Positions 27,404 through 36,036 of a stretch of 64,000 nt of DNA are shown piece by piece. The notes under the pieces were generated by a model. That model was not told the DNA's origin. It saw only the letters and a program-made list of their open reading frames with translations, and did no database searches. How positions within the stretch are numbered: position 1 is the stretch's first letter; each line of letters opens with the position of its first letter. The DNA is from CBDCYH01 sp965224105 (GTDB taxonomy: Bacteria > Bacteroidota > Rhodothermia > Rhodothermales > JABDKH01): the NCBI GenBank assembly GCA_965224105.1, contig CBDCYH010000001.1, positions 496,001-560,000 on the forward strand. Reading direction: 5' to 3'. The translations under genes were made by a program, and so were the position numbers.

Positions 27404-28261
27404 TCACTCTGGCTCTTTGAGACGAACAACGAGATTCCATGCAGAAGCCAAAGAGTGAATTATCCCTGTCTCGTGTTCATTGAGCTCGCCATCCGCCAGT
27501 GCGATCGCATTCAGGTCATCCAGAACTGACAACAGTTTCGCTGTCGGCAACAGCTCTCCTAGTGACTGAACAAGGGCGCTATAGTCTTCTTTGGTGGGTT
27601 CGCTAGAGTAGTAGTTAAGGCTGGCTCTGAGGATGGCCCTTGCATCCGAGATATCGAGCGACGGTTTCCACATCTGTAAACGGGAAATCATCACATCAAT
27701 TTCTGGCGTGGAAATGTTGTCGTCGCCTGCGTGTGCAACTACTATGTAGAGGAAGGCGACAATATCTATTGCAGAATTCAAGTCCTTCTTCTCGCTAGCG
27801 TCTGGCGAGACACGGAGATCCCAAGCTTCTGCCAGGACCGAGATCATACTTCTCTCGCTTCCCAAAAGTAGTCCATCGGATTTGGCAACCCGCACAAGGT
27901 CGTCAAGAGTCCGCTGTCGGGCCGCCGGACTAAGTGTGGCCTTAAGCAACTGTATAGAGTTTGCAATTTCGCCTGCACTATCTCCAGCCAGATAAACGGC
28001 CACCGCATCCATCACAACTGTTTTCGCTTCTACCTCGCTCAACCCCGATTGTCTCTGCTGAATCGACTTGACAATCACATCCAGTTCCTGGTCAGCCAAG
28101 TTATGATCCGTGCCATACGCCAGACCAATATTTATCAATGCGATATCATGCAAGGACGTCCAGGTGTCACGATGTGATTGCTGCATTTTCTGAATACAAT
28201 TGATTTCGAATACTGATGATCTGTGAGAAGAGTATGGCTCTTGAGACATACTCCTATCCAT
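27404..28261 (-). CDS. TerB-like protein with two tandem repeats
   Basis: A helical, acidic protein of about 285 residues made of two similar halves. In the first, EVEAKTVVMDAVAVYLAGDS is followed by TLDDLVRVAKSDGLLLGSE, ending SVLAEAWDLRV. The second has the same order with VLDDLNAIALADGELNEHE and HSLASAWNLVV. The DG..E pattern is that of TerB/COG4103-type domains, which bind metal in the tellurite protein TerB. No other ter genes are present, so tellurite resistance should not be assumed. The start is uncertain: TTG 28291, ATG 28261 or ATG 28249; I use 28261. Confidence 0.72.
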   Translation of the reverse strand: MDRSMSQEPYSSHRSSVFEINCIQKMQQSHRDTWTSLHDIALINIGLAYGTDHNLADQELDVIVKSIQQRQSGLSEVEAKTVVMDAVAVYLAGDSAGEIANSIQLLKATLSPAARQRTLDDLVRVAKSDGLLLGSERSMISVLAEAWDLRVSPDASEKKDLNSAIDIVAFLYIVVAHAGDDNISTPEIDVMISRLQMWKPSLDISDARAILRASLNYYSSEPTKEDYSALVQSLGELLPTAKLLSVLDDLNAIALADGELNEHETGIIHSLASAWNLVVRLKEPE

Positions 28262-28312
28262 AGTTTCCCGCAGAGCCCCGCAAAGATTCAACGTTTTAAA
28301 GGAGGACTAAAT

Positions 28313-28369
28313 ATGCCTAAAATATCACGATCCGGATACGAATCCGGGTATGCAATTTTGCAGTTGTAA
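28313..28369 (+). other. Possible 18-codon leader ORF with perfect Shine-Dalgarno
   Basis: AAAGGAGGA at 28298-28306 stands seven bases before ATG 28313, an exceptionally good ribosome site in a genome where such sites look weak. The frame runs 18 codons to TAA at 28367-28369 (MPKISRSGYESGYAILQL). It contains CCGGAT-ACGA-ATCCGG, a 6-bp hairpin. It lies between the divergent TerB-like gene and the GMC dehydrogenase genes. It may be a leader peptide or chance. Confidence 0.3.
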
Positions 28370-28391
28370 AAAATATACTGTTGTTTATGAT
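28364..28391 (+). promoter_or_regulatory. Candidate sigma70-like promoter for the GMC dehydrogenase pair
   Basis: TTGTAA at 28364-28369 and TATGAT at 28386-28391 are separated by 16 bases, in an A/T-rich stretch 22 bases upstream of ATG 28413. Bacteroidota promoters often differ from the E. coli consensus, so this is tentative. Confidence 0.35.
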
Positions 28392-28412
28392 ACACTCCAA
28401 TACAGACCGCCA

Positions 28413-28976
28413 ATGAACCGTAGAGAAGCCCTGGCAAGTCTTGCTGGCATCACTGGAGCAGCATTGTCTGCGACAAGCCTCTCGACAATACTGCAAGGTT
28501 GCAGTCCGGCAAACCCATTCGTTCCGCAGGTACTAAGCCACGAGGACGCCTCGATCCTAACGCGGATCGTCGACCGGATAATTCCCCGAACCGATACGCC
28601 TGGGGCAAGCGACGCAGGTGTTGTTGAGTTTATTGATTACGTTCTTGCAAACCTCTTTGAACAATCTGACAAGGAGGAATTCATGACGGCCTTTTCGTCG
28701 TTGAGGAGTGACTTAGCCGGATCGGATAATGCCCAATTGGAGGAGATTGGTGACGATACACTCGACGCACAACTTATTCTCCTTGACAAAGAAGCGGTAC
28801 AAGCAAGACGAGACGGCATCAAACCCTTGCCAATCTTTGCGACTCTGAAAGAGCTAACGCTCGTGGGATACTACACATCCGAGAAAGGACTAAACGAAGA
28901 GATGGAATATTCAGCCGTGCAAGGCTCCTATGATGGATGCGTACCTCTTCATGAAGTTGGCCGACGGTGGGTATAG
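28413..28976 (+). CDS. Gluconate 2-dehydrogenase subunit 3-like protein
   Basis: This is the small subunit that accompanies a GMC-type flavin dehydrogenase and carries an export signal for the complex. From ATG 28413 the 187-residue product begins MNRREALASLAGITGAALSA, a twin-arginine-like signal. A cysteine at LQGCS suggests lipid attachment. The domain has LSHEDASILTRIVDRIIPRTDTPGA and the late FATLKELTLVGYYTSEKG, diagnostic of the family. An open upstream extension to 28350 has no signal features. The flavin subunit begins 4 bases after its stop. Confidence 0.88.
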   Translation: MNRREALASLAGITGAALSATSLSTILQGCSPANPFVPQVLSHEDASILTRIVDRIIPRTDTPGASDAGVVEFIDYVLANLFEQSDKEEFMTAFSSLRSDLAGSDNAQLEEIGDDTLDAQLILLDKEAVQARRDGIKPLPIFATLKELTLVGYYTSEKGLNEEMEYSAVQGSYDGCVPLHEVGRRWV

Positions 28977-28980
28977 TGAT

Positions 28981-30681
28981 ATGAATATTCTAGAACGGAA
29001 AAAGGATTATGACGCAATCGTTGTTGGCTCTGGAATCACCGGAGGCTGGGCAGCGAAAGAACTGACGGAAAAAGGATTGACCGTGCTGGTCATCGAACGA
29101 GGATCGCTGGTTGAGCACGGGAATTACCAGGGAGAACATAAAGCTCCATACGATTACCCCGACAGGATGTATAAGAAGGATGTTGTCTACGGTGAACGAT
29201 ACGAACTCCAGAGCCAGTGCTATGCTTTCTCCTCGGCTACCAAGCAGTTCTTTGTTGAAGACGCGAAGTACAAATATGAATGGGATGAGGGAAAACCGTT
29301 CATGTGGATTCGGGGATACCATCTCGGTGGTAGATCATTGACTTGGGGTCGCCAATGCTATCGTTGGAGTGATTTGGACTTTGAGGCCAATCTGCAGGAC
29401 GGCTTTGGCATAGATTGGCCGATTCGGTACGCCGACATAGCTCCGTGGTATTCGTATGTCGAAAGATTTGTTGGAGTATCGGGTTCAAAGGAGGGAATTT
29501 CCGTCGTACCTGATGGCGAGTTTCTGCCACCGATGGATCTGAACTGCGCCGAACGCAAGGTGAAGTCCGGTATTGAACGGGCCTATCCGGATCGACGATT
29601 GATTATCGGAAGAGCGGCCGTGCTGACCGAAGCCCTGAACGGAAGAGCGCCATGCCACTATTGTGGGCCCTGCCATCGCGGCTGTTCAACCGGCTCATAT
29701 TTTAGCAGCCTAAGCGCTACACTCCCTGCTGCTACCGCAACGGGCAAGCTCACCATTATAACTGATTCGATTGTTGAAAGCGTAGGATATGATGAATCGT
29801 CCAACCGAGCTACCGGGGTGCGGGTGGTTGATGCGTTGACAAAAGAGAGTACAGAGTACAGAAGCGATCTTGTCTTTCTGTGCGCCTCGACACTTGGCTC
29901 AACGCAAATAATGCTCAACTCGACTTCAACGCGTTTCCCGAACGGCCTGGCGAATGATAGCGGTGCGCTAGGGCATTACTTGATGGATCATCCGTATGGG
30001 GCCGGTGCGTCGGGCGAAGTCGAGGGATTGGATGATGAGTTTTTCATTGGGCGTCGCCCCAACGGGATCTACATACCTCGGTTTCAGAATTTATCGGAAG
30101 AAACACATCGAACAAACTACCTTCGCGGTTATGGTTGTCAGGGTGGAGCATACCGGGAAGGTTGGGGCCGATCAATCAGCCAGGAAGGAATCGGTGAGGA
30201 CCTGAAAGTTGGGAATCGGGAGCCCGGGAAATGGCGATTCGGTGCCGGAGGATGGGGTGAAATGTTGCCTCGCTATGAAAACCGAGTCTACCTGGATCCC
30301 GCTAAGAAAGATGAATGGGGAATCCCGATACTTCGGGTGGACTGTGAGTTCTCCGACAATGAGATCAATATGGTCGCAAGCATGGCAGAGGAGATTGCCG
30401 AGATGTTGGAGGCGGCCGGTGTGAAGAATGTATCATCCTACAATAGTAACGTTGCTCCTGGATTCTGCATCCACGAAATGGGGACAGCTCGAATGGGACA
30501 CAATCCGGCGGAGTCAGTTCTAAATAGCCATAACCAGGCTCACGCTGTTCCAAACCTATTCGTAACGGACGGATCCTGCATGACTTCCTCCGCGTGCCAA
30601 AATCCATCCATCACGTACATGGCATTGACGGCAAGAGCGTGTGACTACGCTGTTGACCAACTCAAACGACGCGAAATATAG
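28981..30681 (+). CDS. GMC-family FAD oxidoreductase (gluconate 2-dehydrogenase-like large subunit)
   Basis: A membrane- or periplasm-associated sugar/polyol dehydrogenase. From ATG 28981 the protein (566 residues) begins with the FAD site AIVVGSGITGGWAAKELTEKG. RGYHLGGRSLTWGRQCYRWS follows, then a cysteine cluster CHYCGPCHRGCSTGSYFSS that is common in this subgroup and may bind a cofactor. The C-terminal GMC signature region has CIHEMGTARMGHNPAESVLN and ends NLFVTDGSCMTSSACQNPSI. It depends on the preceding subunit for export. The sugar substrate cannot be read. Confidence 0.9.
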   Translation: MNILERKKDYDAIVVGSGITGGWAAKELTEKGLTVLVIERGSLVEHGNYQGEHKAPYDYPDRMYKKDVVYGERYELQSQCYAFSSATKQFFVEDAKYKYEWDEGKPFMWIRGYHLGGRSLTWGRQCYRWSDLDFEANLQDGFGIDWPIRYADIAPWYSYVERFVGVSGSKEGISVVPDGEFLPPMDLNCAERKVKSGIERAYPDRRLIIGRAAVLTEALNGRAPCHYCGPCHRGCSTGSYFSSLSATLPAATATGKLTIITDSIVESVGYDESSNRATGVRVVDALTKESTEYRSDLVFLCASTLGSTQIMLNSTSTRFPNGLANDSGALGHYLMDHPYGAGASGEVEGLDDEFFIGRRPNGIYIPRFQNLSEETHRTNYLRGYGCQGGAYREGWGRSISQEGIGEDLKVGNREPGKWRFGAGGWGEMLPRYENRVYLDPAKKDEWGIPILRVDCEFSDNEINMVASMAEEIAEMLEAAGVKNVSSYNSNVAPGFCIHEMGTARMGHNPAESVLNSHNQAHAVPNLFVTDGSCMTSSACQNPSITYMALTARACDYAVDQLKRREI

Positions 30682-30687
30682 GTTAGA

Positions 30688-30708
30688 AGAGGGCGGGCGA
30701 TACCCTCT
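30688..30708 (+). terminator. Weak stem-loop after the GMC gene
   Basis: AGAGGG (30688-30693) and CCCTCT (30703-30708) form a 6-bp stem with a 9-base loop just after the GMC stop. A T-run is missing, so terminator function is uncertain. Confidence 0.3.
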
Positions 30709-30808
30709 AGGTACCGTATTTTCGGTGAGTCGGTTTGTCTGTGTTTGAGCGCACACTGCGCAAGTAGGTCAAAGGCTAATCAAGATTGTAGAGTGGTGGA
30801 AGTAGATT

Positions 30809-31816
30809 TTGAGCAACAATTTGGAGCCACATCGTGAAACAATCTCAGTCGTCGTACCGGCGCACGCAGCTGGACCCGCACTAAGCACGACACTCCGGTC
30901 ACTCGCGACACTTACCTCACCGCCTCACGAGATAATTGTCGTTGTTGATGGAGGGGATCCAGAGATTATAGACGAAATCAACTCGTATGGATTTCGTTCT
31001 CATCCCCTTTCCCCAAGAGCAGGTCCTGCAGCGGCGCGCAACGCAGGGGCAGCAATATCATCAGGCACGATCCTGTTTTTTGTCGACTCGGATGTACAGG
31101 TCTACCCAGATACTATAGACAAAGTCCGACGTGCTTTTTCCAATCGCGAGGTGAAGGCGATAATCGGCTCGTACGACGACTCCCCTCCTTCCGATAGTAC
31201 GGTCTCGTGGTTTCGCAACATCCTGCACCACTATACGCATCAACATGGTCCCGACCGCGTCTCATCGTTCTGGAGTGGTTGCGGGGCAATCCGGCGGGAA
31301 ATATTTAACGAGGTGGGAGGATTCGACGCAACATTCGATTTACCTACCATCGAGGACATCGAAATGGGTTACCGACTGCGGCAGTTGGGAATCGGCGTCT
31401 CCATAAAGAGAGATCTTGTCGTGAAGCATTTAAAGCGATGGACTCTGACCCAGATGATAGCGACTGACACATTCAAACGTGCGAAACCGTGGGTGCAGGT
31501 GATGCGACGAATGCACTATTATCCGGCAGAGCTGAATGTGAGTCTTCGCGGTCGGTTGAGTCTTGTTTTAACGGCTCTAATGGTGTGTTCACTGCTTGGC
31601 TCGATTGTGTCGATAAAATATATTCCTGTTTTTATTGTCTTCGGACTCGCATTTAGTGTCCTCAATAGAGAATTTTATGCGTTAATGCTTAACAAGGGTG
31701 GTTTGTACAAGGCATGCGCGGGTGTTTTCCTACACTGGGTTCACCTCATATGTGCCATCGTGGGCGCCCTGATTGGTTTTGCAACTTCCCTACTGGAGTC
31801 TGCGAAGTCGCACTAG
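30809..31816 (+). CDS. GT2 family glycosyltransferase with C-terminal membrane segments
   Basis: The 335-residue enzyme transfers sugar from a nucleotide donor. The GT-A fold shows ISVVVPAHAAGPALSTTLRSL, IIVVVDGGDPEII, GPAAARNAGAAISSGTILFFVDSDVQ (DxD), GCGAIRREIFNEVGGFD and EDIEMGYRLRQLG (catalytic ED). The last 90 residues carry two or three hydrophobic segments, so it probably sits on the inner membrane. The start is TTG at 30809. It opens a three-gene glycan cluster with a Glf-like flavoprotein and a second GT2. Acceptor unknown. Confidence 0.88.
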   Translation: MSNNLEPHRETISVVVPAHAAGPALSTTLRSLATLTSPPHEIIVVVDGGDPEIIDEINSYGFRSHPLSPRAGPAAARNAGAAISSGTILFFVDSDVQVYPDTIDKVRRAFSNREVKAIIGSYDDSPPSDSTVSWFRNILHHYTHQHGPDRVSSFWSGCGAIRREIFNEVGGFDATFDLPTIEDIEMGYRLRQLGIGVSIKRDLVVKHLKRWTLTQMIATDTFKRAKPWVQVMRRMHYYPAELNVSLRGRLSLVLTALMVCSLLGSIVSIKYIPVFIVFGLAFSVLNREFYALMLNKGGLYKACAGVFLHWVHLICAIVGALIGFATSLLESAKSH

Positions 31817-31841
31817 ACAAGTTCATCGGGGGCCTGCAGGG

Positions 31842-33278
31842 ATGACAATGGAGATTGTTGTTGGTGGAGGAGGGCCAGCTGGCCTAACTGCCGCGTATCA
31901 GCTTACAAAAAACGGTGTACGAACAACCGTTGTCGAGGCCAACTCGCAGGTCGGTGGCATTTCCCGAACAGAGAAATACAAAGGATTTCGATTTGATATT
32001 GGCGGACACCGGTTTTACACAAAGGTACCGGAGGTGGATGTGCTGTGGCACGAAATTCTTGGCGACCAATTCCTCACCGTTCCCCGCTTGTCGCGGATAT
32101 TCTACGATGGCAAATTCTACCCGTACCCGCTCAAGCTCACCAAAACGCTAACCAATCTAGGCATCGTGGAGAGCTCGCGGGTTGTTGGCAGCTATCTCAA
32201 GGCTAAGGTTCTAAAGCCTTCGAAAGACGAAGAGAATCTCGAAGAGTGGGTAGTCAATCGGTTTGGAAGGCGTTTATACCAGATTTTCTTCAAGACGTAC
32301 ACAGAGAAGGTCTGGGGAATTCCGTGTACCGAAATCCAAGCCGACTGGGCAGCACAACGCATCAAGGGCCTCTCGCTAAAACGCGCCGTGTTGAACGCTC
32401 TATTCAAGAACGACAGTGAGACATCGCTCATCGAACAATTCAAGTACCCCATGTTTGGTCCAGGAATGATGTGGGAGGCCGCTGAGACTGAGATAAACCG
32501 GGGTACGGGTGAAGTCCTGTTGAATGAAGAGGTGACCAAAGTATTCCACGCAAACAATCGTGTCACGCATATCGAAATCTCCAACACCTCCACCGGTGTG
32601 CGAAGGATATTGCGTCTTGACCATTACATTAACTCGATTCCGATAACGCACTTGATCCGTCGGCTAGATCCCGCACCTCCCCCGCGAGTACTACAGGCTG
32701 CCGATGATCTATCGTACAGAGATTTCATCGTTGTTGCACTAGTTCTGGATCAGGAAAAAGTATTCCCGGACAACTGGATATATATCCATAGCCCGGATGT
32801 AAAAGTGGGAAGGATTCAGAACTTCAAGAATTGGAGCACCGCAATGGTGCCCGACATCGCAAAGACTTGTCTCGGGATGGAGTACTTCTGCTCAGTGGGT
32901 GATGCGCTCTGGGACACAGATGATGAGATCCTGCTCGAGCTTGCGCAAAACGAATTGAGGAAAGTCGGGCTCGTGGACTCGGGTGTTGCAATACTGGACG
33001 GCACCGTGATTAGACAAAAAATGGCATATCCTGTTTATGATGCTACTTACCGGGACCGTTTGCGCGTGATTAGATCCTATCTCGAACACTTCCAAAATTT
33101 ACAGACTGTCGGAAGAGCCGGGATGCACCGGTATAACAACCAGGATCACTCTATGCTGACTGCCATGTTGGCCGTCGATAATATCCTGGGAGGTGAAAAC
33201 AACGTCTGGGATGTAAATGTTGAACGGTCGTATCACGAGGAGTTTAGCACTGGTAAAAAACCAAAGAATGAGTCCTGA
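31842..33278 (+). CDS. Glf-like / amine-oxidase-family FAD protein of glycan assembly
   Basis: From ATG 31842 the protein (478 residues) starts with the dinucleotide motif VVGGGGPAGLTAAYQLTKNG, then GGISRTEKYKGFRFDIGGHRFYTK. That is the pattern of UDP-galactopyranose mutase and protoporphyrinogen-oxidase-like flavoproteins. WGIPCTEIQADWAAQRIKG and the late RYNNQDHSMLTAMLA follow the group commonly found in polysaccharide loci. Whether it makes galactofuranose or another modified sugar is not decided by sequence alone. It is sandwiched between two GT2 genes, overlapping the second by 11 bases. The frame is open upstream to 31773 but overlaps the first GT. Confidence 0.8.
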   Translation: MTMEIVVGGGGPAGLTAAYQLTKNGVRTTVVEANSQVGGISRTEKYKGFRFDIGGHRFYTKVPEVDVLWHEILGDQFLTVPRLSRIFYDGKFYPYPLKLTKTLTNLGIVESSRVVGSYLKAKVLKPSKDEENLEEWVVNRFGRRLYQIFFKTYTEKVWGIPCTEIQADWAAQRIKGLSLKRAVLNALFKNDSETSLIEQFKYPMFGPGMMWEAAETEINRGTGEVLLNEEVTKVFHANNRVTHIEISNTSTGVRRILRLDHYINSIPITHLIRRLDPAPPPRVLQAADDLSYRDFIVVALVLDQEKVFPDNWIYIHSPDVKVGRIQNFKNWSTAMVPDIAKTCLGMEYFCSVGDALWDTDDEILLELAQNELRKVGLVDSGVAILDGTVIRQKMAYPVYDATYRDRLRVIRSYLEHFQNLQTVGRAGMHRYNNQDHSMLTAMLAVDNILGGENNVWDVNVERSYHEEFSTGKKPKNES

Positions 33279-34161
33279 TCTTGCTCCGTTCGTGAGTGTT
33301 GTGATTCCCACCCACTCAAGACCCGATGGTTTGCGAAATTGCCTGCAAAGCCTTGGCAGGTCAACCTATCCCTTCAACAAGTTTGAGGTTGTCGTAGTCG
33401 ATGATGGCGGATCGCCGCAAGCCGAAATCGTAACAGGCAGCCTCGATACGCCGTACACGTTACTCGTCCAACGGCAGATGAACGCAGGACCTGCAGTGGC
33501 CAGAAATAATGGTGCGAAAGTTTCATCCGGAGAGATCTTGCTATTCGTCGACGACGATTGCGTCCCACAGCCTGATTGGATCTCGGCAATGGTCCAAGCA
33601 TTTTCGAATGGTGATGATGTCCTGGTTGGCGGAAAAACGGTAAATGGTCTGGAAGAGAATATTTTTTCCGCTGCGAGCCAGGCACTGTTAGAATTCGTTA
33701 CCGACTATTTCATCACAAAAGGTAGTTCACGCCGATTCTTCGCGTCTTGTAACATTGGGATGAATGCACAATCGTTCCTGGAAATTGGTGGTTTCAATGA
33801 GGCCTTCGGATTGGCAGCAGGCGAAGATCGAGATTTCAGTCGTCGTTGGATTCGATCAAACAGGGAACTTCAATTCGTCTCTACGGCGGTTGTATTCCAT
33901 TACCACACAATGGGTTTGCGGTCATATCTAAAGCAACACTACAATTATGGGCAGGGGGCAAACCAATACCGAAAGCAAACGCTTGGGGCTGCCGGTGAAG
34001 AAAATGGACTAGAACCACTGCGATTCTATTCGTCCCTCGTACTCTCCCCATGGTCCACATCGTTTCCGAAGAAATTTCGCTTGAGCCTGCTACTACTCGT
34101 TTCCCAAATAGCGGGAGCGATCGGTTACTTCGTCCAACGCTTATCCGACTCAGATCATTGA
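33268..34161 (+). CDS. GT2 family glycosyltransferase
   Basis: A second GT-A glycosyltransferase of about 297 residues (ATG 33268). Motifs are VSVVIPTHSRPDGLRNCLQS, EVVVVDDGGSP, GPAVARNNGAKVSSGEILLFVDDDCV (DxD-type), SCNIGMNAQSFLEIGGFNEAF and GEDRDFSRRWIRSN. The C-terminus has one hydrophobic stretch. An upstream start at 33217 would overlap the flavoprotein by 62 bases; the ATG used places the GT fold at a normal distance. It is co-transcribed with the Glf-like gene. Donor and acceptor unknown. Confidence 0.86.
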   Translation: MSPDLAPFVSVVIPTHSRPDGLRNCLQSLGRSTYPFNKFEVVVVDDGGSPQAEIVTGSLDTPYTLLVQRQMNAGPAVARNNGAKVSSGEILLFVDDDCVPQPDWISAMVQAFSNGDDVLVGGKTVNGLEENIFSAASQALLEFVTDYFITKGSSRRFFASCNIGMNAQSFLEIGGFNEAFGLAAGEDRDFSRRWIRSNRELQFVSTAVVFHYHTMGLRSYLKQHYNYGQGANQYRKQTLGAAGEENGLEPLRFYSSLVLSPWSTSFPKKFRLSLLLLVSQIAGAIGYFVQRLSDSDH

Positions 34162-34165
34162 CTAG

Positions 34166-35056
34166 ATGAAAAGGATGTCTCGCCCGGGGATTATGTTGAT
34201 GGTTGGAGCCGCATTCTTTTTCAGTTTAATGACGGTTTTTGTCAAGCTGATTGGGACGAGCATTCCCACCGCCGAGGTAATTCTCGTTCGGAGCATTTTC
34301 GCCGCCGGCGTGACCGTCCTGTTCCTCATCAAAGCGGGCGAACCGATCCTCGGCAAAGGAAAACCGCTACTATTAATGCGCGGCGTTGTTGGATTTGCAG
34401 CACTCCTTTGTTTCTTCTACGCCATCCCCCGACTTCCACTCGCAGACGTCACCGTGCTACAATATTCAAATCCAATTTTTGTCGCCGTGTTCGCGAGCAT
34501 CGCCCTCGGTGAGAAACTCGGCAGACGTGAGATTGGCTGTATCGCTTTGGGCATCATTGGCGTGATCCTGATTACTAGACCCACGGCTTTGTTGGGACAA
34601 GCGGGAGGCGGTCCCGCGCTTGATCGCCTTGCCACAGCAGCTGCGTTAACGGGAGCAGTTCTTTCTGCAGTGGCATACGTACTAGTGCGGAAGCTTACTG
34701 CCACAGAGCACCCTCTGGTTGTGGTACTATATTTCCCTCTGTTGTGTATTCCCCTATCGATGCCATTCTTGCTAGATCGATTTGTGTGGCCCGATGCAGA
34801 GCAGTGGCTATATCTTATCGGGATTGGCATAACCGCCCAAATCGCTCAGGTTCTTATGACACTTGCCTATCGGGCTGAGTCGGCGGCATCTGTAAGTGGG
34901 GCCAGTTACGCTCAGATGATCTTTGCTGCGGCCTGGGGTCTAGTCCTCTTCGCAGAGGTACCCACTCTGTGGCTCATTACTGGATCTGTTTTAATTGCCA
35001 GCGGGATTCTGCTACTAAGTATTCCACGAACGGCCCTCGAACCACTCGGTCGCTAA
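34166..35056 (+). CDS. EamA/DMT-family transporter
   Basis: The 296-residue membrane protein has ten predicted transmembrane helices in two EamA repeats. The first repeat has GIMLMVGAAFFFSLMTVFVKLIG and LPLADVTVLQYSNPIFVAVFASIALGEK split in the family way. The second has LATAAALTGAVLSAVAYVLVRK and SVSGASYAQMIFAAAWGLVLF. Members move amino acids, metabolites or nucleotide sugars. It begins 4 bases after the second GT, so a glycan-precursor role is possible. Its end overlaps the convergent oxidase by 42 bases. Confidence 0.88.
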   Translation: MKRMSRPGIMLMVGAAFFFSLMTVFVKLIGTSIPTAEVILVRSIFAAGVTVLFLIKAGEPILGKGKPLLLMRGVVGFAALLCFFYAIPRLPLADVTVLQYSNPIFVAVFASIALGEKLGRREIGCIALGIIGVILITRPTALLGQAGGGPALDRLATAAALTGAVLSAVAYVLVRKLTATEHPLVVVLYFPLLCIPLSMPFLLDRFVWPDAEQWLYLIGIGITAQIAQVLMTLAYRAESAASVSGASYAQMIFAAAWGLVLFAEVPTLWLITGSVLIASGILLLSIPRTALEPLGR

Positions 35057-35992
35057 CTTCGCGACCTCATTTGCGCAACCCCATGCCAGCGTGTAACCCG
35101 CACCGCCGTGTCCATAGTTGTGCACGATTATCCCATCTGATGAGGCAGCCTCAACCTCGAGCCTTACTTCATCCCTCCCCGGTCGAAGTCCTGCGTAAGC
35201 GCTCAACACGGTTACGTCACTGAGCATTGGTTCAAGTTCGGTACACCGGCGCAAAATGTCCGCGGTGTCTTCCGGGTTAACATCCGTTGACCAATTGCCC
35301 CGCTCTGCTGTGCCGCCGAGAACCAGGTGGGTCGGATGTGGAATTATGTACGCGACTGCGAGCGGTCCTTCGTCGATAGCGAGGCCCCTCATTAGCCCCG
35401 GGTTTGTGGTCTTGACAACCTGTCCTTTTATCGGATACAATTCGGTGTCCGTGGCTAGCGAATAGGATCCCAGACCTGTGCAATTCACAACCACTGGTGC
35501 ATGTTCGAGTTGATCAGCCAATCGAGTAACGGGGCGCTCAAGTCTACGAATTCTGCCGCCATTTCTTACAAACTCGTGCGTAAGTCTTTGTAGGTGGATT
35601 GTAGCGTCGATTACGGGTGCAAGAAACTGCCGGCTCCATCTTACACTCCCGAATCTCTGCGCCGGGGTTAAGCCGTTTACAGCGGATCCCCACCAAGGCG
35701 CCGCCGGTTTGGTCAGGAAGTGCTCCTCAAATGGGACTACCGTCACTCCCCATCCACCCTCGTTCGCCAGTCGAATTAACTGCTTATAAGTCTCCGCTGC
35801 CCATACTAACACACGCTCTCTTGGGCCAACCGAGTAAGGATACCATATCGCTCCAGCTACCTGCGAAACGATGTTCTCATCAGATGCGCAATAAAACACG
35901 TGGACGTCATATTGATGCTGGAGCCGAAACGCTGTAGTAAGCCCTATGATACCTGCTCCAACTACTGCGACATTTTTCCGAACTGCTGGCAT
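35015..35992 (-). CDS. D-amino-acid oxidase-like FAD enzyme
   Basis: It oxidises D-amino acids to keto acids with hydrogen peroxide release. The 325-residue protein has the FAD motif VAVVGAGIIGLTTAFRLQ, then QVAGAIWYPYSVGPRERV. The DAAO signature near the C-terminus is YAGLRPGRDEVRLE with HNYGHGGAGYTLAWGCA. VNCTGLGSYSLATD is also as in DAAO. I take ATG at 35990-35992; a TTG at 36016 would add eight residues but overlaps nothing helpful. Target amino acid not determinable. Its 3' end overlaps the EamA gene. Confidence 0.85.
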   Translation of the reverse strand: MPAVRKNVAVVGAGIIGLTTAFRLQHQYDVHVFYCASDENIVSQVAGAIWYPYSVGPRERVLVWAAETYKQLIRLANEGGWGVTVVPFEEHFLTKPAAPWWGSAVNGLTPAQRFGSVRWSRQFLAPVIDATIHLQRLTHEFVRNGGRIRRLERPVTRLADQLEHAPVVVNCTGLGSYSLATDTELYPIKGQVVKTTNPGLMRGLAIDEGPLAVAYIIPHPTHLVLGGTAERGNWSTDVNPEDTADILRRCTELEPMLSDVTVLSAYAGLRPGRDEVRLEVEAASSDGIIVHNYGHGGAGYTLAWGCANEVAKLATEWFEGRSWNT

Positions 35993-36036
35993 TTTAGTAT
36001 CATTTGTTCGATCCAATCAAAATAGAAATACCAACA

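Noticed and set aside
27404..28261. Tellurite-resistance locus
   Set aside because: Only TerB-like repeats occur; terC, terD and related genes are missing.
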